A DNA stretch of 64,000 bases from contig JAESIW010000090.1 of NCBI GenBank assembly GCA_016802295.1, forward strand, positions 1,398,858 to 1,462,857, read 5' to 3'. A program made the translations under genes and the position numbers. The notes beneath the pieces were generated by a model that made no database searches, was not told the origin of the DNA, and saw only the letters and a program-made list of their open reading frames with translations. Origin of the DNA: Brachionus rotundiformis (Eukaryota; Rotifera; Eurotatoria; Ploima; Brachionidae). Shown here piece after piece: positions 31,705-42,024 of this stretch. Position 1 is the first letter of the stretch. Each line of letters opens with the position of its first letter.

Positions 31705-32877
31705 ATGGCGCTTCAATCGAATGCGGCGCTGCTGGACGAGCTGATGGGCAAGAACCGAAACGTGGCGCCGGGCGCCTCCGTCAACCAAGTCAAGTTCACA
31801 GACGATGAAGTGTGCAAGTATTACCTAGTTGAATTTTGTCCGCATGACCTATTTGTAAATACACGTGCTGATTTAGGACCATGCACCAAGATCCATGACG
31901 ACGAGCTCAAAAAGCAGTACCAGAAGAGCAGTCGTTTCGGCCGCCTCGGCTACGAAGAGGAGTACGAGCGCTTTCTGCGCAGCCTGCTCAACGAGGTCGA
32001 GCGCAAGATACGGCGCGGCAACGACCGGCTCCAGCTGACCCAGGTCGAGCCCACGCCGGACAAAGTACCCCCCTCACTCATTCACTCCCTTTGTTCCACT
32101 AATCTTTTCCATTTCAGAGGCACCCGCTCGACTCGAAGCGCGAGCGCGCCGCCGAGCTCAAGGAGAAGATAAACGCCCTGATCAAGGAGGCCGAGAGCCT
32201 GGGCGAAGAGGGCCGCATAGAGGAGGCCCAGCGCACTCTCGAAAAGTGCGAAGTGTTCAAAAGCGAGTACAAAGGCCTCGAGATTGTGAGTATTCGACCA
32301 TCTTTTTGCCACCTATAGTCTAAAATTTGTTCTACAGCTCGACTTGGCGTTCAACAATTCGGACAACAAGCAGATGGAGGTGTGCAACATTTGCGGCTCG
32401 TTTCTGATCATAAACGACGCCCAGTCCAGGATCGAGGAGCACAACATGGGCAAACAGCATCAGGGCTACGCCAAGCTGCGCTCGGCTTGGGAAGAAATAC
32501 GCAAGAAGCGGCTGGAGGAGATCGAGAAAAGGGAGAAGGAGAGGGAGATGCGCGAGAAGGAGAGAGAGCGCGAGCGGAGCCACAGACACAGGCGGGACAG
32601 GCGCAGTCGGTCGCCCGGCGGCCGACACGCGTCCAAACGCAATGGCTCGTCCGGTGGCAAGGAGCGCGACAGACGCTCCGAGCACAGGTCCAAAAGAACT
32701 AGATCCAGGTCTAGGAGCAAGGACAGAAAGCATATCAAGACCGAGAACGGATCGGACGAGACCAAGAGCAAGCTTATTGAAAAGGAGACCGATGAGTTTT
32801 TGAAGTTGGCTGACAATTTGGTGCAAAAAGAGGCCAAGGATGAAGAAAGGGAGGAGGGCGAGGCTGATGATGATTAA
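31705..32877 (+). CDS. LUC7L: LUC7-like U1 snRNP-associated splicing factor
   Basis: Exons 31705-32064, 32118-32285 and 32338-32877 join in phase 0 with two introns of 53 and 52 bp, giving 355 aa (human LUC7L is 371). The family binds U1 snRNP and helps choose 5' splice sites. The N-terminus reads LLDELMGKNRN and CKYYLVEFCPHDLF..TRADLGPCTKIHD, the first zinc finger (CCCH type); a helical linker follows, then the second finger VCNICGSFLI...RIEEHNMGKQHQGY. The C-terminal about 95 residues are Arg/Glu then Arg/Ser-rich (RS domain) and end in an acidic tail. The exons are far richer in GC than anything around them, which opens several meaningless long frames on both strands. Confidence 0.94.
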
Positions 32878-33566
32878 GAGCTGTAAACTATTATATTAAT
32901 AAAATGATTTAATTTTTTTCTATTAAACAACATCAACATTATATCAATAAATGTTTAAAATATATACAAAATAATAAAAAACGGAGATGATGATTTTAAA
33001 TTATCTACTACTGCAGCTATTAGGTAAAAAAGAAAAATGTTCATTTGGTTTTTTTTTTCTTTCATTTTAAATAAAAAAAAATAATTTTATTTAAATTTTT
33101 TTGTTTGCTTATCTCGAATGATTAGATCAAAGGCTTCACTTCCTTTGTCACAAGTAATTCACACAGGTAAATGCTATTTTATTATTTTAACTAATTTCAA
33201 TTAACTTAATATTTTAATTCAATGACTAATTGGTTACTAATTGACTTTTGATTGTCTTGTAATCTGCTCTTTTAAAATTTTGACTGAGATTTTGTTAAGC
33301 TTAATTTGCAATTTATTTTTTTTTAGTACATTCATTTCAAATATGCAACTTTTTCACGATGCATGTGCAATTTTTTTGTCTTCATAGACAAAGTCACTCA
33401 ATTTTGAATAAAAATTTTTTAAATTCTCTTATTTTATTAAAATTACTGTCTAATAAATGAATAAAATTATTATTTTTTGTTTATTTTAATTAATTAAAGG
33501 GAATTAAGTCCTTTTAAATTGAGACAAAAAGTCAAATTAAATATTTTGAAGCTATTTTTGGTAGCA
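32878..33566. other. Intergenic region LUC7-like / NIP7
   Basis: AT-rich interval between two genes on the same strand. A polyadenylation signal (AATAAA) occurs soon after the LUC7-like stop codon. I see no exon or repeat family. Confidence 0.5.
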
Positions 33567-34109
33567 ATGAGGCCATTGACCGAAGAAGAGACAAAAACTT
33601 TTTTTGAAAAATTGACCAAGTATATTGGGGATAATGTTAGACTTTTGCTGGACAGATCGGACGGGTTGTACTGCTTTCGATTGCACAGAGATCGAGTGTA
33701 CTACTGCAAAGAGGAAATAATGAAAAAGGCAGCTCATTTTCCGAGAAAAGAATTAATCAGCTTTGGCACATGTTTTGGAAAGTTTTCCAAAACCGGAAAA
33801 TTTCGTCTAAATGTGACCGCTTTAGACTTTTTGGCGCCTTATGCCAAGCACAAAATTTGGGTCAAGCCTAGTGCCGAACAGCAATTTTTGTATGGCCATC
33901 ATGTGATGAAGTCCGGTCTTGGACGCATCACTGACGATACCACTCAGTACCAAGGAGTTGTTGTATACTCAATGTCAGATGTGCCTCTTGGATTCGGAGC
34001 TAGTGCCAAATCTACAGCAGAGTGTAGACATGCGGACCCGATGAGCATTGTTGCTTTCCATCAGGCCGACATTGGCGAATATCTTCGCTCTGAAGCAAAT
34101 CTTATTTAA
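33567..34109 (+). CDS. NIP7: 60S ribosome biogenesis protein NIP7
   Basis: A single exon of 180 aa, exactly the human length, when the internal ATG at 33567 (MRPLTEEETKTFFEKL) is taken; upstream in-frame codons lack family similarity. NIP7 works in the nucleolus on pre-60S particles and on 27S pre-rRNA processing. The N-terminal domain has LLLDRSDGLYCFRLHRDRVYY and the GTCFGKFSKTGKFRLNVTAL block; the C-terminal PUA domain has KIWVKPSAEQQFLYGHHVMKSGLGRI and GVVVYSMSDVPLGFG, all conserved. Its stop codon is 108 bp from the end of the convergent cystatin gene. Confidence 0.96.
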   Translation: MRPLTEEETKTFFEKLTKYIGDNVRLLLDRSDGLYCFRLHRDRVYYCKEEIMKKAAHFPRKELISFGTCFGKFSKTGKFRLNVTALDFLAPYAKHKIWVKPSAEQQFLYGHHVMKSGLGRITDDTTQYQGVVVYSMSDVPLGFGASAKSTAECRHADPMSIVAFHQADIGEYLRSEANLI

Positions 34110-34217
34110 TTTTAAAAATTAATAAAAAATAAAAAATATTTTTTCTTTTTTTATTTCTAATTTTTTCATAAAATAATTCAAATAATTAGTATGTTAAAAA
34201 AAAATCTGATCGAAAAT

Positions 34218-34618
34218 TTAAGGATAATTTGGATGAGGGCCACATCTTGGAGTGTCAATTATTTGTTTGCTGTTAGTTGACTTTTGGTAATTAATGACCA
34301 AGTCACATGATCGGAACTGTTTAGAAAAAAAATTAAATTGTTTTAGCAAAAAGATACAATTTAAAGCCTGGTTACCAAATATTTATAATCCAAATCTTGG
34401 ACTAGGAGATCGAGGGTAAATTGGTATAAGGTGTTTGATACTTGTAGGTTTCGTACAGTCAAAACAGTGTATTGACCTTCGATTTGGGTGTATTGAGCCA
34501 TTTGAGGGGCAGCCCATCTAGCCAAGGCTTGGACATCATCTGAAATGCCAAATTTGGACGAAGACAAGGCTTGAGTGGCAACTAAAAGACTAAAACAAAT
34601 GGCTACAAGTTTAAACAT
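34218..34618 (-). CDS. Secreted cystatin-like protein lacking inhibitory loops
   Basis: Exons 34618-34376 and 34316-34218 (59-bp intron) give 113 aa. The gene is paralogous to that at 10314-10725: same signal peptide type (MFK...), same LARW..PQM/SQM block, VRNL, FTLDLL, exon border before FRSCDL, and a 99-bp second exon ending in TPRCG...YP. However the QVVNG loop has become QVSNT and the DQPW loop has become NYQKS, and there is no Gly pair after the signal peptide. All contacts with papain-like proteases are therefore altered. It is probably secreted but not a classical inhibitor; alternatively it has a new target. Confidence 0.8.
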
Positions 34619-34932
34619 TGTTGATTTGATTCACTTTTTGAAAATTATGAGCTAAAAATGTCCTCTTTTTATAATCTTTGATTGATTACATGAAAACCAA
34701 AACAAATGTTTATTACGAAATCAATGTATGTCTTAAAAATGAGATTTATATCAAAAATTTTTTATCAGTTTTAAAATATTTCTAATCTAGGGTTGAGTTT
34801 GGATACTTTTTTTTAAATTATTAAGTTATAATATTTTAAAAGATATTTTTCTTAATTATCTTAAGATAAAAATATTTCAAAATTTTGAAAATTTTATTCA
34901 ATTAAATTTTATATCTATTAAAAAGGAAATGA
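34619..34932. other. Short intergenic region
   Basis: 314 bp between the LRR gene's 3' end and the cystatin-like gene's start, both on the minus strand. No feature beyond AT-rich sequence. Confidence 0.5.
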
Positions 34933-36326
34933 TTATGGTTTTATAAAATAATATGATTTTGACCACTGTTCCTCATATAAATCTCCTTTTCTATTGATTT
35001 GAAATTGTTCTATCAGTGAGTTTTTGACATTCAGATGATCGGTGAAATAACAATTCATTGTCTGGTCCAAATAAATCTTAAATAAATGGTTAAGATTTTA
35101 ATAAAAAAAAAAATCAAATGTCCATATACTTCAATTATGTTTAAATTATTTTTTTTGGCAAGGCCAAGATTCGCTTTGTCAAATGGATAAAACATCTGCC
35201 TAAAGACGCTCTCCAGACGAAGCAGCGAGCACTGACTTTTGATGCACAAGTATCTCAGGCCATTTACACAGTCAAAATGTTTTTCATTTAAAAATTTCGT
35301 CTCTTTAAAACTCAATTTTAAATAATTTAAATTTTTTAAATTCTTAAAGCATTCTTTATCCATATGCTTAATGCCATTTATTTCCAAAGCCTGCAAATTT
35401 TCTAGGTTTTTCTGGAATAAAGACACATTTTGGCAATTGTAGACCAACATTTTCAGTTGTGGCATACAAATATTCCTTAAACATACATCTGAGTCAAATA
35501 TTTGACTCAAATCCAAGAACTCCAAGTTACGCAATTGAAGCAAAAAGTCAAAATTTGTCTTTATGCAATTGTTTTTTATTGTCAAAAATTTAAGCTGGTC
35601 TTGGTAAATAAATGTCATTTGATTTATTGACTTGAGTTTGTTTGAGTTTAAATACAATATTTCCAATCTGGTCAATTCTCTAAATGCATTTGGGTGGATA
35701 GTCTCTATAGAATTGTTATTCAAGTTTAAAACCTCGAGTTTGACCAATCCTTTGAAGCAATGTTCGTCAATTTGTCTTAGCTTATTCTCAGAAAGATCAA
35801 GCTTTTTTAGCATTTTCAAATGGGTGAAGCATTCAGCCGCAATGGTTCCAATTTGATTATATCCTAGCTTTAATTCAACCAAACTCATCAATGGTTTAAA
35901 TAGACCACTAGCTAAATTGTTTATATAAGAAATAGCAATGTCCAATTTTGTTAAGTTAATCAGTCCATTAAAGACATTGGTTTCCATTTCTTTAATTTCA
36001 TACAAAATCAAATTATCCAAGCTGTGCAAATCTTTAATATATTCATTCTTTAAATAACCATTGAAACTGAGCTCTAAGGTTTCCAAGCCAGATAGGCTTT
36101 TAAACAGCCTAAAGGGTAAAAGCTTTGCCGTTTTTAAATTCAAATAGAGTAAAGATGAACAATTTATATATTTTCCAATTATGTCCAAACTTTTGGCATC
36201 CAGATTTTTCCAGTAGTTGATCGCAAGTATAAAGTCTGTTTTCTTGGTTGATCTTCCCAAGTTTATTACTGGCAAATAACTGTTATTTTCCATCAATGTT
36301 TTTAAGATAGAAGTAATCAAATAGTT
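34933..36326 (-). CDS. Leucine-rich-repeat protein
   Basis: Two exons (36326-35130 and 35076-34933) joined in phase 0 encode at least 435 aa from the ATG at 36293. At least eight LRRs of about 24 residues follow the pattern LxxLxLxxNxIxxIxxxxF, for example LKKLDLSENKLRQIDEHCFKGLVKLEVLNLNNNSIETI. The final exon is hidden because the frame also stays open into the 53-bp intron; splicing replaces a hydrophobic tail by IYLDQTMNCYF...SKSYYFIKP. No signal peptide or membrane segment remains, so the protein may be intracellular. A separate frame upstream (36492-36830) can be spliced to 36326 in phase 0 and may be its first exon, giving 553 aa. Function unknown beyond protein binding by LRRs. Confidence 0.75.
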
Positions 36327-36491
36327 CTTCAAAATTAATTTTATTTTGGTGAAACAAATTAATTAATTAAGATTCTACTTCAAATGAATTAAATTTTTTT
36401 TCTCTTGATGAACACGGTAGATTTTCATTGATCATCTTACTTAATAATTTTTTTTTTTAAAATATAGTTTTAATTAGGCAAAAATTTAAAA

Positions 36492-36830
36492 TTACGATAA
36501 CTCTTCTACAATTTGTTGGTCAATTAGATCGTCAAGAATTATTAGATTGCCAAATATGTTTTGATGTTGGCTACAGAATTGGTTTTTATTCCCAAGAAAA
36601 TTTTCATAGGTAAATGAATTTAATGGTTTTGGTATAAAGTAGCAGAATTTGTAGTTACCATCCGAACATTTTAAGTTGAATTCTTTCAATTGTTTAGCTG
36701 TTGATAGAATTGTTTGGATAATTTCATCACTTTTAATACAACTGAATGTATTTTGGCTAATCTTATCTATTTGAATGTTGATTTTTTCTTCCAAATTAAC
36801 AAAAAAAGTTGATATAATTTTCTTCGACAT
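36492..36830 (-). CDS. Hypothetical protein or first exon of LRR gene
   Basis: A frame of 112 aa starting MSKKIISTFFVNLEEKINI. It has no recognisable domain; three of its cysteines and a His fall in the second half (CSDGNYKFCYF, CSQHQN). A donor at 36509 (ATT|GTAGAA) would join residue 107 to the LRR exon at 36326 in phase 0. This is the likelier reading, as a free-standing 112-aa gene would have no other support, but the donor is weak. Confidence 0.5.
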   Translation of the reverse strand: MSKKIISTFFVNLEEKINIQIDKISQNTFSCIKSDEIIQTILSTAKQLKEFNLKCSDGNYKFCYFIPKPLNSFTYENFLGNKNQFCSQHQNIFGNLIILDDLIDQQIVEELS

Positions 36831-38691
36831 TTTTATTTAAATTTTTGTTAAAAAAAGCTAATTTTTTTTAATATTTTAATTTAAATTAACTCAAAAATCA
36901 AACTAATATTTTTAAGTGCCAGAACATAACGATCTCGATTATATTAATTACAGGTCATATTTTAGGTAATTATTTATTAATGTCTTGTTAACTTTTTTAG
37001 TGTTTAATTTCAAATTATTAATTACATATAAATCAAAATTTTTCTGTCTGTTCTAATAATTATAATATTGCTGTTTAGTCCTGTTTCACACAAGTAGCAT
37101 CCGAGCAATTAATGGCTGGAAACTCTAGGATTTAATAAACGTATAATTTTCTCTAATTTTCTCTAGTGTTTGTCTGTCAAGTCAAACTGTGAGTCCTTAC
37201 CCTCTCATTTTCTCATCCGGACTTGGGACCGGCAACGGTATGATTGCAACTCAACAGTCAGCGGCCAAAGTTACATATGGGACGTTCATCATAAACAGCG
37301 CCACTCATCCGAGCACTTAATGGCTGCGAACTCGGCAACTATTTAGACTAGCTTGGAACCACAAACCAAGCGTATCTATATCTGGATACAAGCTTATCCA
37401 AACTAAAGATACTTTACTTTTTTCACTAAGGCACTTGGACCCAACAGACTATCATCAGCTCCAGCTTGAAAGCCTCCTCATCCCGGCCTCTATGCGCCTG
37501 CGTCATCATCACCCCTCCTCTTTTCTCATCCGGGCTGGGGACCGGCCATGGCAGAGTTAATAACAATGACCTTCTTTCTATTTTTTTTCCTATTGTTTGT
37601 TCTTTGTTTACTTAATGTTTCTAAAATAAATTTTTTATCCTTAATTAATTTAATCTTTTTTTCCAAATAAATACTTAATAGACGTTTTCTCTAGTGTTTG
37701 TCTGTCAAGTCAAACTGTGAGTCCTTACCCTCTCATTTTCTCATCCGGACTTCCTCTTTTTTCATCAGTGCTTGGGACCTGCGGATCGGCAGAGTTATGG
37801 TGACTGATGCTTTTACACTCCATTTTCTAAATAATTTTTTTTAAATTTAAAAAATGAAATTTCTTTCCTTAAAATTCACTGCTATTTATAGCCTTCTGCC
37901 TTATTAAACTTATTCAACCAATTTAGCTAATTTAACTTTTTAACTAACTTTAGATCATTTTTTCAGTTATAGGGGCTCGTTTTGTAAACAGTTAAAAGTT
38001 GTCCTCGACAGGTTACTTAATGTCCTTCACCATGCTTAATTTAACAAGGCTAAGGCTAATTTAATAGGCTAAGGAAACAATAAAACACTATATGGATGAT
38101 ATTAGGTAAATCAATTGTGATCAAAAAGTTGATGTTTTCTTGGTCGTATGATGCTCTCTTTTCAAGAAAAGTGTTCTGTGTGCAAATTTTCAAATATGGT
38201 AAGAATAAGTAAGTGATTAATACAAAATATTGACTGACGTTCCTCAAAGATCAGTTACTAACCATTTATTAAATGGTATATTTATTGATTACATTCCAAA
38301 AAAAATAAAACTAATAATGAATCACCTTGATTTATAAAAATGGAAAGTAAGATGAATAAACACATAATTGAATTTGAAGAGTAGCTTTTCAAGTGGAAAA
38401 TTTTTGTTTAATGATAATGTTGGTAAAGCAAGCGCTTCACCAACAATTCAAACCACTAGCTTTTTGTTATAATTTCTGTTCATTTATTATTATTTACTTT
38501 AAATAAATTTTATAAAAGTATTTATAATAATTTTATTTGTTATTTAAAAATTTATCTTATTCAAAAATTGGCTTAAATAAAAAATGTCATACACAAAAAA
38601 ATTACAAAATATATAAACAATTAAATCGATACAAAAAAAATATATTTATAGACAATTCACCGAACTGATTAACTGCTGTTATCTTAAATTA
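36831..38691. other. Intergenic repeat cluster
   Basis: This separates the 5' side of the LRR gene from the 3' end of the semaphorin gene. The part from 37100 to 37800 is a nest of repeats (described separately); the rest shows no exon. Confidence 0.5.
37090..37800. repeat. Repeat family B, nested copies with 68-bp direct repeat
   Basis: A 68-bp sequence at 37157-37224 recurs without change at 37685-37752 (begins TTTTCTCTAGTGTTTGTCTG, ends CTCATCCGGACTT). Between them, 37280-37370 is the inverted match of 20205-20300, and 37500-37560 carries further B-like sequence (CCTCTTTTCTCATCCGGG, GACCGGCCATGGCAGAGTTA). The arrangement suggests several rounds of insertion, or an element with direct terminal repeats. 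No coding sequence is visible. Confidence 0.75.
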
Positions 38692-41600
38692 TTAACAAAT
38701 TCGAATTAAATTCGAGTCCTTGAACAATTTGTCCGGGGCGTAGGTGTCGCTTTGGTTTGAATAGTTCGGTGAATTTGACTGAGTGGACGATGAGGAACAC
38801 GAGGTGAGAATGAACGGTGAATCGGAAGTCGAGTCTGGCCGCGAGTTAACGCACACAACTGGCTGCGTTTCGTAGCAATTGAGCAGCTTTTTTTTGACAG
38901 TCAACGATGGCTTGAAATGCTTGACCCTGAAAAAGTCCAGCATTCGTCCATCGCCGCCGTCACTCTCGCCTTTCTCAATGAGTTTATAGTTATTTTTTAT
39001 TATAAAAAATGTAATAAGACATGTGAGGACTGAGGTTAGGATAAAGGTGAACAAAAATGTGATAAATATGGAGCTGAATGAGACAGTGTGCTCTTTGGCC
39101 AGCATATCATGGCTGTGGTTATCTGCGACAATGAAGTCGTAGTGCGAAATCAAGCACTTGGTTTGCTCATAGCCAAAATCTATTAACGCACATCCACGCA
39201 CTGTCCATGAACAGTCCGGGTCTTCGGACAGCACACACTCTGTACATGTGTCCAATCTGTGGCAGAAATACTCCTTGTTGATTTTTTTTATTTGATTTTG
39301 GCCGATCAATGTGACCGCTTGATCGGACACGATTATGTTCACAACAGACTCGTTGGTGAATATCTGCAATTCAGACAAAATAATTGGCCTCGTGTGTCCC
39401 TTTGTGTTAGATGGTCGGTTTATGACCTTGAATAGACGGCCGTTCTCTGTTCCGATGTAGATAAGAGGCTCCTTGCGAGAACTGTCAATGGCTATTGAAG
39501 TAAATTTGATGTTTTTAAGAGCCAAAAAGGCTCGTCTGTTCAAACTCTCATCCATTTCGTATTTGAAGTGCCGACTAACGTTCTTTGTGTACATGTCTAT
39601 TTGAGTTGGTGAAAGTTGTTTGTATTCGGCGCATGATTGGAGCGGTTTGCGCGGGCTTTTGTCTTGGTCGTTTTTGAACAAGCCAGACATGGATCTGTTC
39701 ACAGCGCTCAGCTCGAACATGCACACTGCCGAGTCGATTTCATTAGACCTTAGTTGATTAAGTTAATTAGTCAACAAATTTTAAAATAATAAAATTGTTA
39801 AGACCCAACTATTCAGTTATATTTTGTTTAGTCTGAATTATTTAGACCACTAACTTTTTGTTATAATTTCGAATTCCATTTAATAAACTTTTAACTAAAT
39901 TAGATAGTTTTACTTATTTCTTGGCTTAAATCCCCCAAGTCCAAAACCGAGACTTAACACTTTCAATGTCCTATATAAACTGATAATTGAAAATATTCTA
40001 TTATCTGTTCTGTTCATTTATTATATTTTAATAGTTTTACTTATTTCTTGGCTTAAATCCCTAAAGTCCATTGTTTATGTTTTAATCAAAACAGATAAAC
40101 TAATAAACCAAAATATAATTCAATCATTGAATAAAAATTTGGTAATTTCGATCCAATCTTGAGGATATTTTTTGTCAAATGAACCAAAATAACCAGTGAT
40201 CTCTTTTCCTATAATATAATTAAATGACTGCAATCGGAAAAATTTAAGCCCTTTACAAATTTTGCCATAAATTTGAATCTGTCATCTTCAGGTGAGTGAA
40301 AAAGTGACTCTATTAAATTGGCAAAATAACTAAATGTTTTTTGATACATGTAAAACAGAACAAGATCATATAAAGTATATTCTCAAAAACTATTCTTAAT
40401 TATGTTTTAATCATTATTTTGTAATAATCAAGTAGAAAAAATTTAATTTCTAATTTGAAAGACTTTCGGTGATAATGTTCCAATTCATTGAAAATTTACT
40501 GATAAATGTTAGGCATTGATCGGTATGGTCAACATAACAAGCATTACGTCCTAAATTATATTAAAAAGCAAATGATCAAGACCACACAATTAATCAAGAA
40601 TAATTTTTTTAATTTTTATCTAATTTTTAAAATGATTAAATTTTAATTTAAGTAAATTAGTTCCAATGAATAATTTAAAATAATGAAATAAAATTTTAAT
40701 TAAAAAATCTTATTGTAATTTCGAAAATGATAATAAAGTGACAAATAATTAAAAAAATATCCGAGTGAAAATAATAAATGTTTACCATTAGGTCGTTTGG
40801 TAAAAGAAAACAATTATAAAAAATATGTCAAACAACTTTTTGTTTAAATGAAATTAAAATTTTAGCCTTAATAATAAGTCTTATTAATTTAAAAATAATT
40901 AAAAATTTACCTTCTTGTATTGAAAACAGCATAAAAAACTTGGTCAAAACTTCCAGTCTGCTCGTTCCATATCTCAATAGGTCTAGTGGCTTGTTCTTTT
41001 AGAAAATAATATTTTTTAATTAGGAAAAAAAAATAGATAAGTTTATTTAGACATACGTATTTCGGTGTATTTGGTATGCGCCATTTCAGCATAGTCCGGC
41101 AAATAACAATTTATGTTCGTTTTTTTAAACGAAACGAACCGCTTTAGGAGACCATTGGCATTTTTTCCCTCATCTTCAGCACACACTTCACCAATATAGG
41201 ACTCAAAGGTCTTATAATAGATTTCTTTTTGATGTATTATTTCCGATTCGGAAAAAAATGTGTAAACTTTGTCACCATAGCCAAATGCTGTACGAAAATT
41301 GGGCCCTTGGAAAAGACATGAATAAATAAATGCCTTTTGTGGCAAGATTTTCAGCCTACCTTTGATAGCTCCTGATGGAAGTCTAACAACATCTTTGAAA
41401 ACAGCATCTGTACCATTAAAAGTGTAATCTTGTTTGAAAATGTCCCATACCTGGTAGGTTGAGTGAAAAAAATACACCGAGTTGGCGTAAGAAAATGGCG
41501 CTATATTGTTGGTGTTTGTCTTATATTTGAACTGAATGAGCTGTTCTGGCGACAAAGTTGGTATGAGTTGGTCATTAAGGCGGCATTTTAAATCCTTAGT

Positions 41601-42024
41601 ACCACAAGTGACCAAATTTTTGTCTTCATCGACAGGAAAAGCCGCTCTTATATAATTTTGACAGTAATATGCATTGTTGCAATCAGGAGTTGATTTTTTG
41701 ATACCATTTTTTACCCATTTTTCTTGGTAACCCGTAGAGCTAATATTAAACACTTTGTCCACTTGTCCAACCAGTGCATATTCTTCGTCCGTGTACAATA
41801 GACTAACCATGGCAGCACCATTGCCAATAGATTCTTTTTTAAATTTTTTAATTAAAATTTTATTTTTTAATTTGTGTTCAAATACCTGAATGGGGTTGCT
41901 GGACTATACCTCTGGACTTGTTGGTGATATAAATGGATTCAGCATCATTTATCTTGTACAACAGCAAGCTGCCATATACTGTTTGAATCAAATAAACAAG
42001 TATTATGTGTTTGACTAAAATCAT
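38692..42024 (-). CDS. Transmembrane semaphorin
   Basis: Exons 42024-41886, 41833-41057, 40995-40911 and 39748-38692 join in frame to 685 aa. Semaphorins guide axons and cell migration through plexin receptors. Residues 1-18 are a signal peptide (MILVKHIILVYLIQTVYG). The sema domain shows NYIRAAFP..EDKNLVTCGTKDLKC, IYSCLFQGPNFRTAFGYGD, FDQVFYAVFNTR and SAVCMFELSAV, and ends with IYIGTENGRLFKV. A PSI domain follows (about 496-535, CHRLDTCTEC...DCSW), then one membrane segment (about 559-584) and a 100-residue Ser-rich cytoplasmic tail. No Ig domain or thrombospondin repeat is present, which fits invertebrate class-1 semaphorins. The third intron (39749-40910) holds an LTR fragment. Confidence 0.92.
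39796..39959. mobile_element. Partial solo LTR in semaphorin intron
   Basis: It starts TGTTAAGACCCAA and ends GAGACTTAACA, sharing CCACTAACT.TTTGTTATAA, TTCCATTTAATAAACTTT and ACTTATTTCYTGGCTTAAAT with the LTR at 52034-52241, but with the 5' part shortened. A second fragment of the same end occurs at about 40025-40070. No matching target duplication is visible. Confidence 0.65.

Noticed and set aside
32332..32826. Antisense frames across the last LUC7-like exon
   Set aside because: They arise from GC-rich Arg/Glu/Ser codons read backwards; the sense strand encodes a conserved zinc finger and RS domain.
35055..35129. Hydrophobic C-terminal tail of the LRR protein as a membrane anchor
   Set aside because: The segment has donor and acceptor sites at its edges and splicing it out opens a longer polar coding exon in the same frame, so it is treated as an intron.
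37430..37480. Possible hammerhead ribozyme core in repeat family B (CTGATGA on the minus strand)
   Set aside because: No GAAA segment or supporting stems lie at the right distance, so the heptamer is taken as chance.
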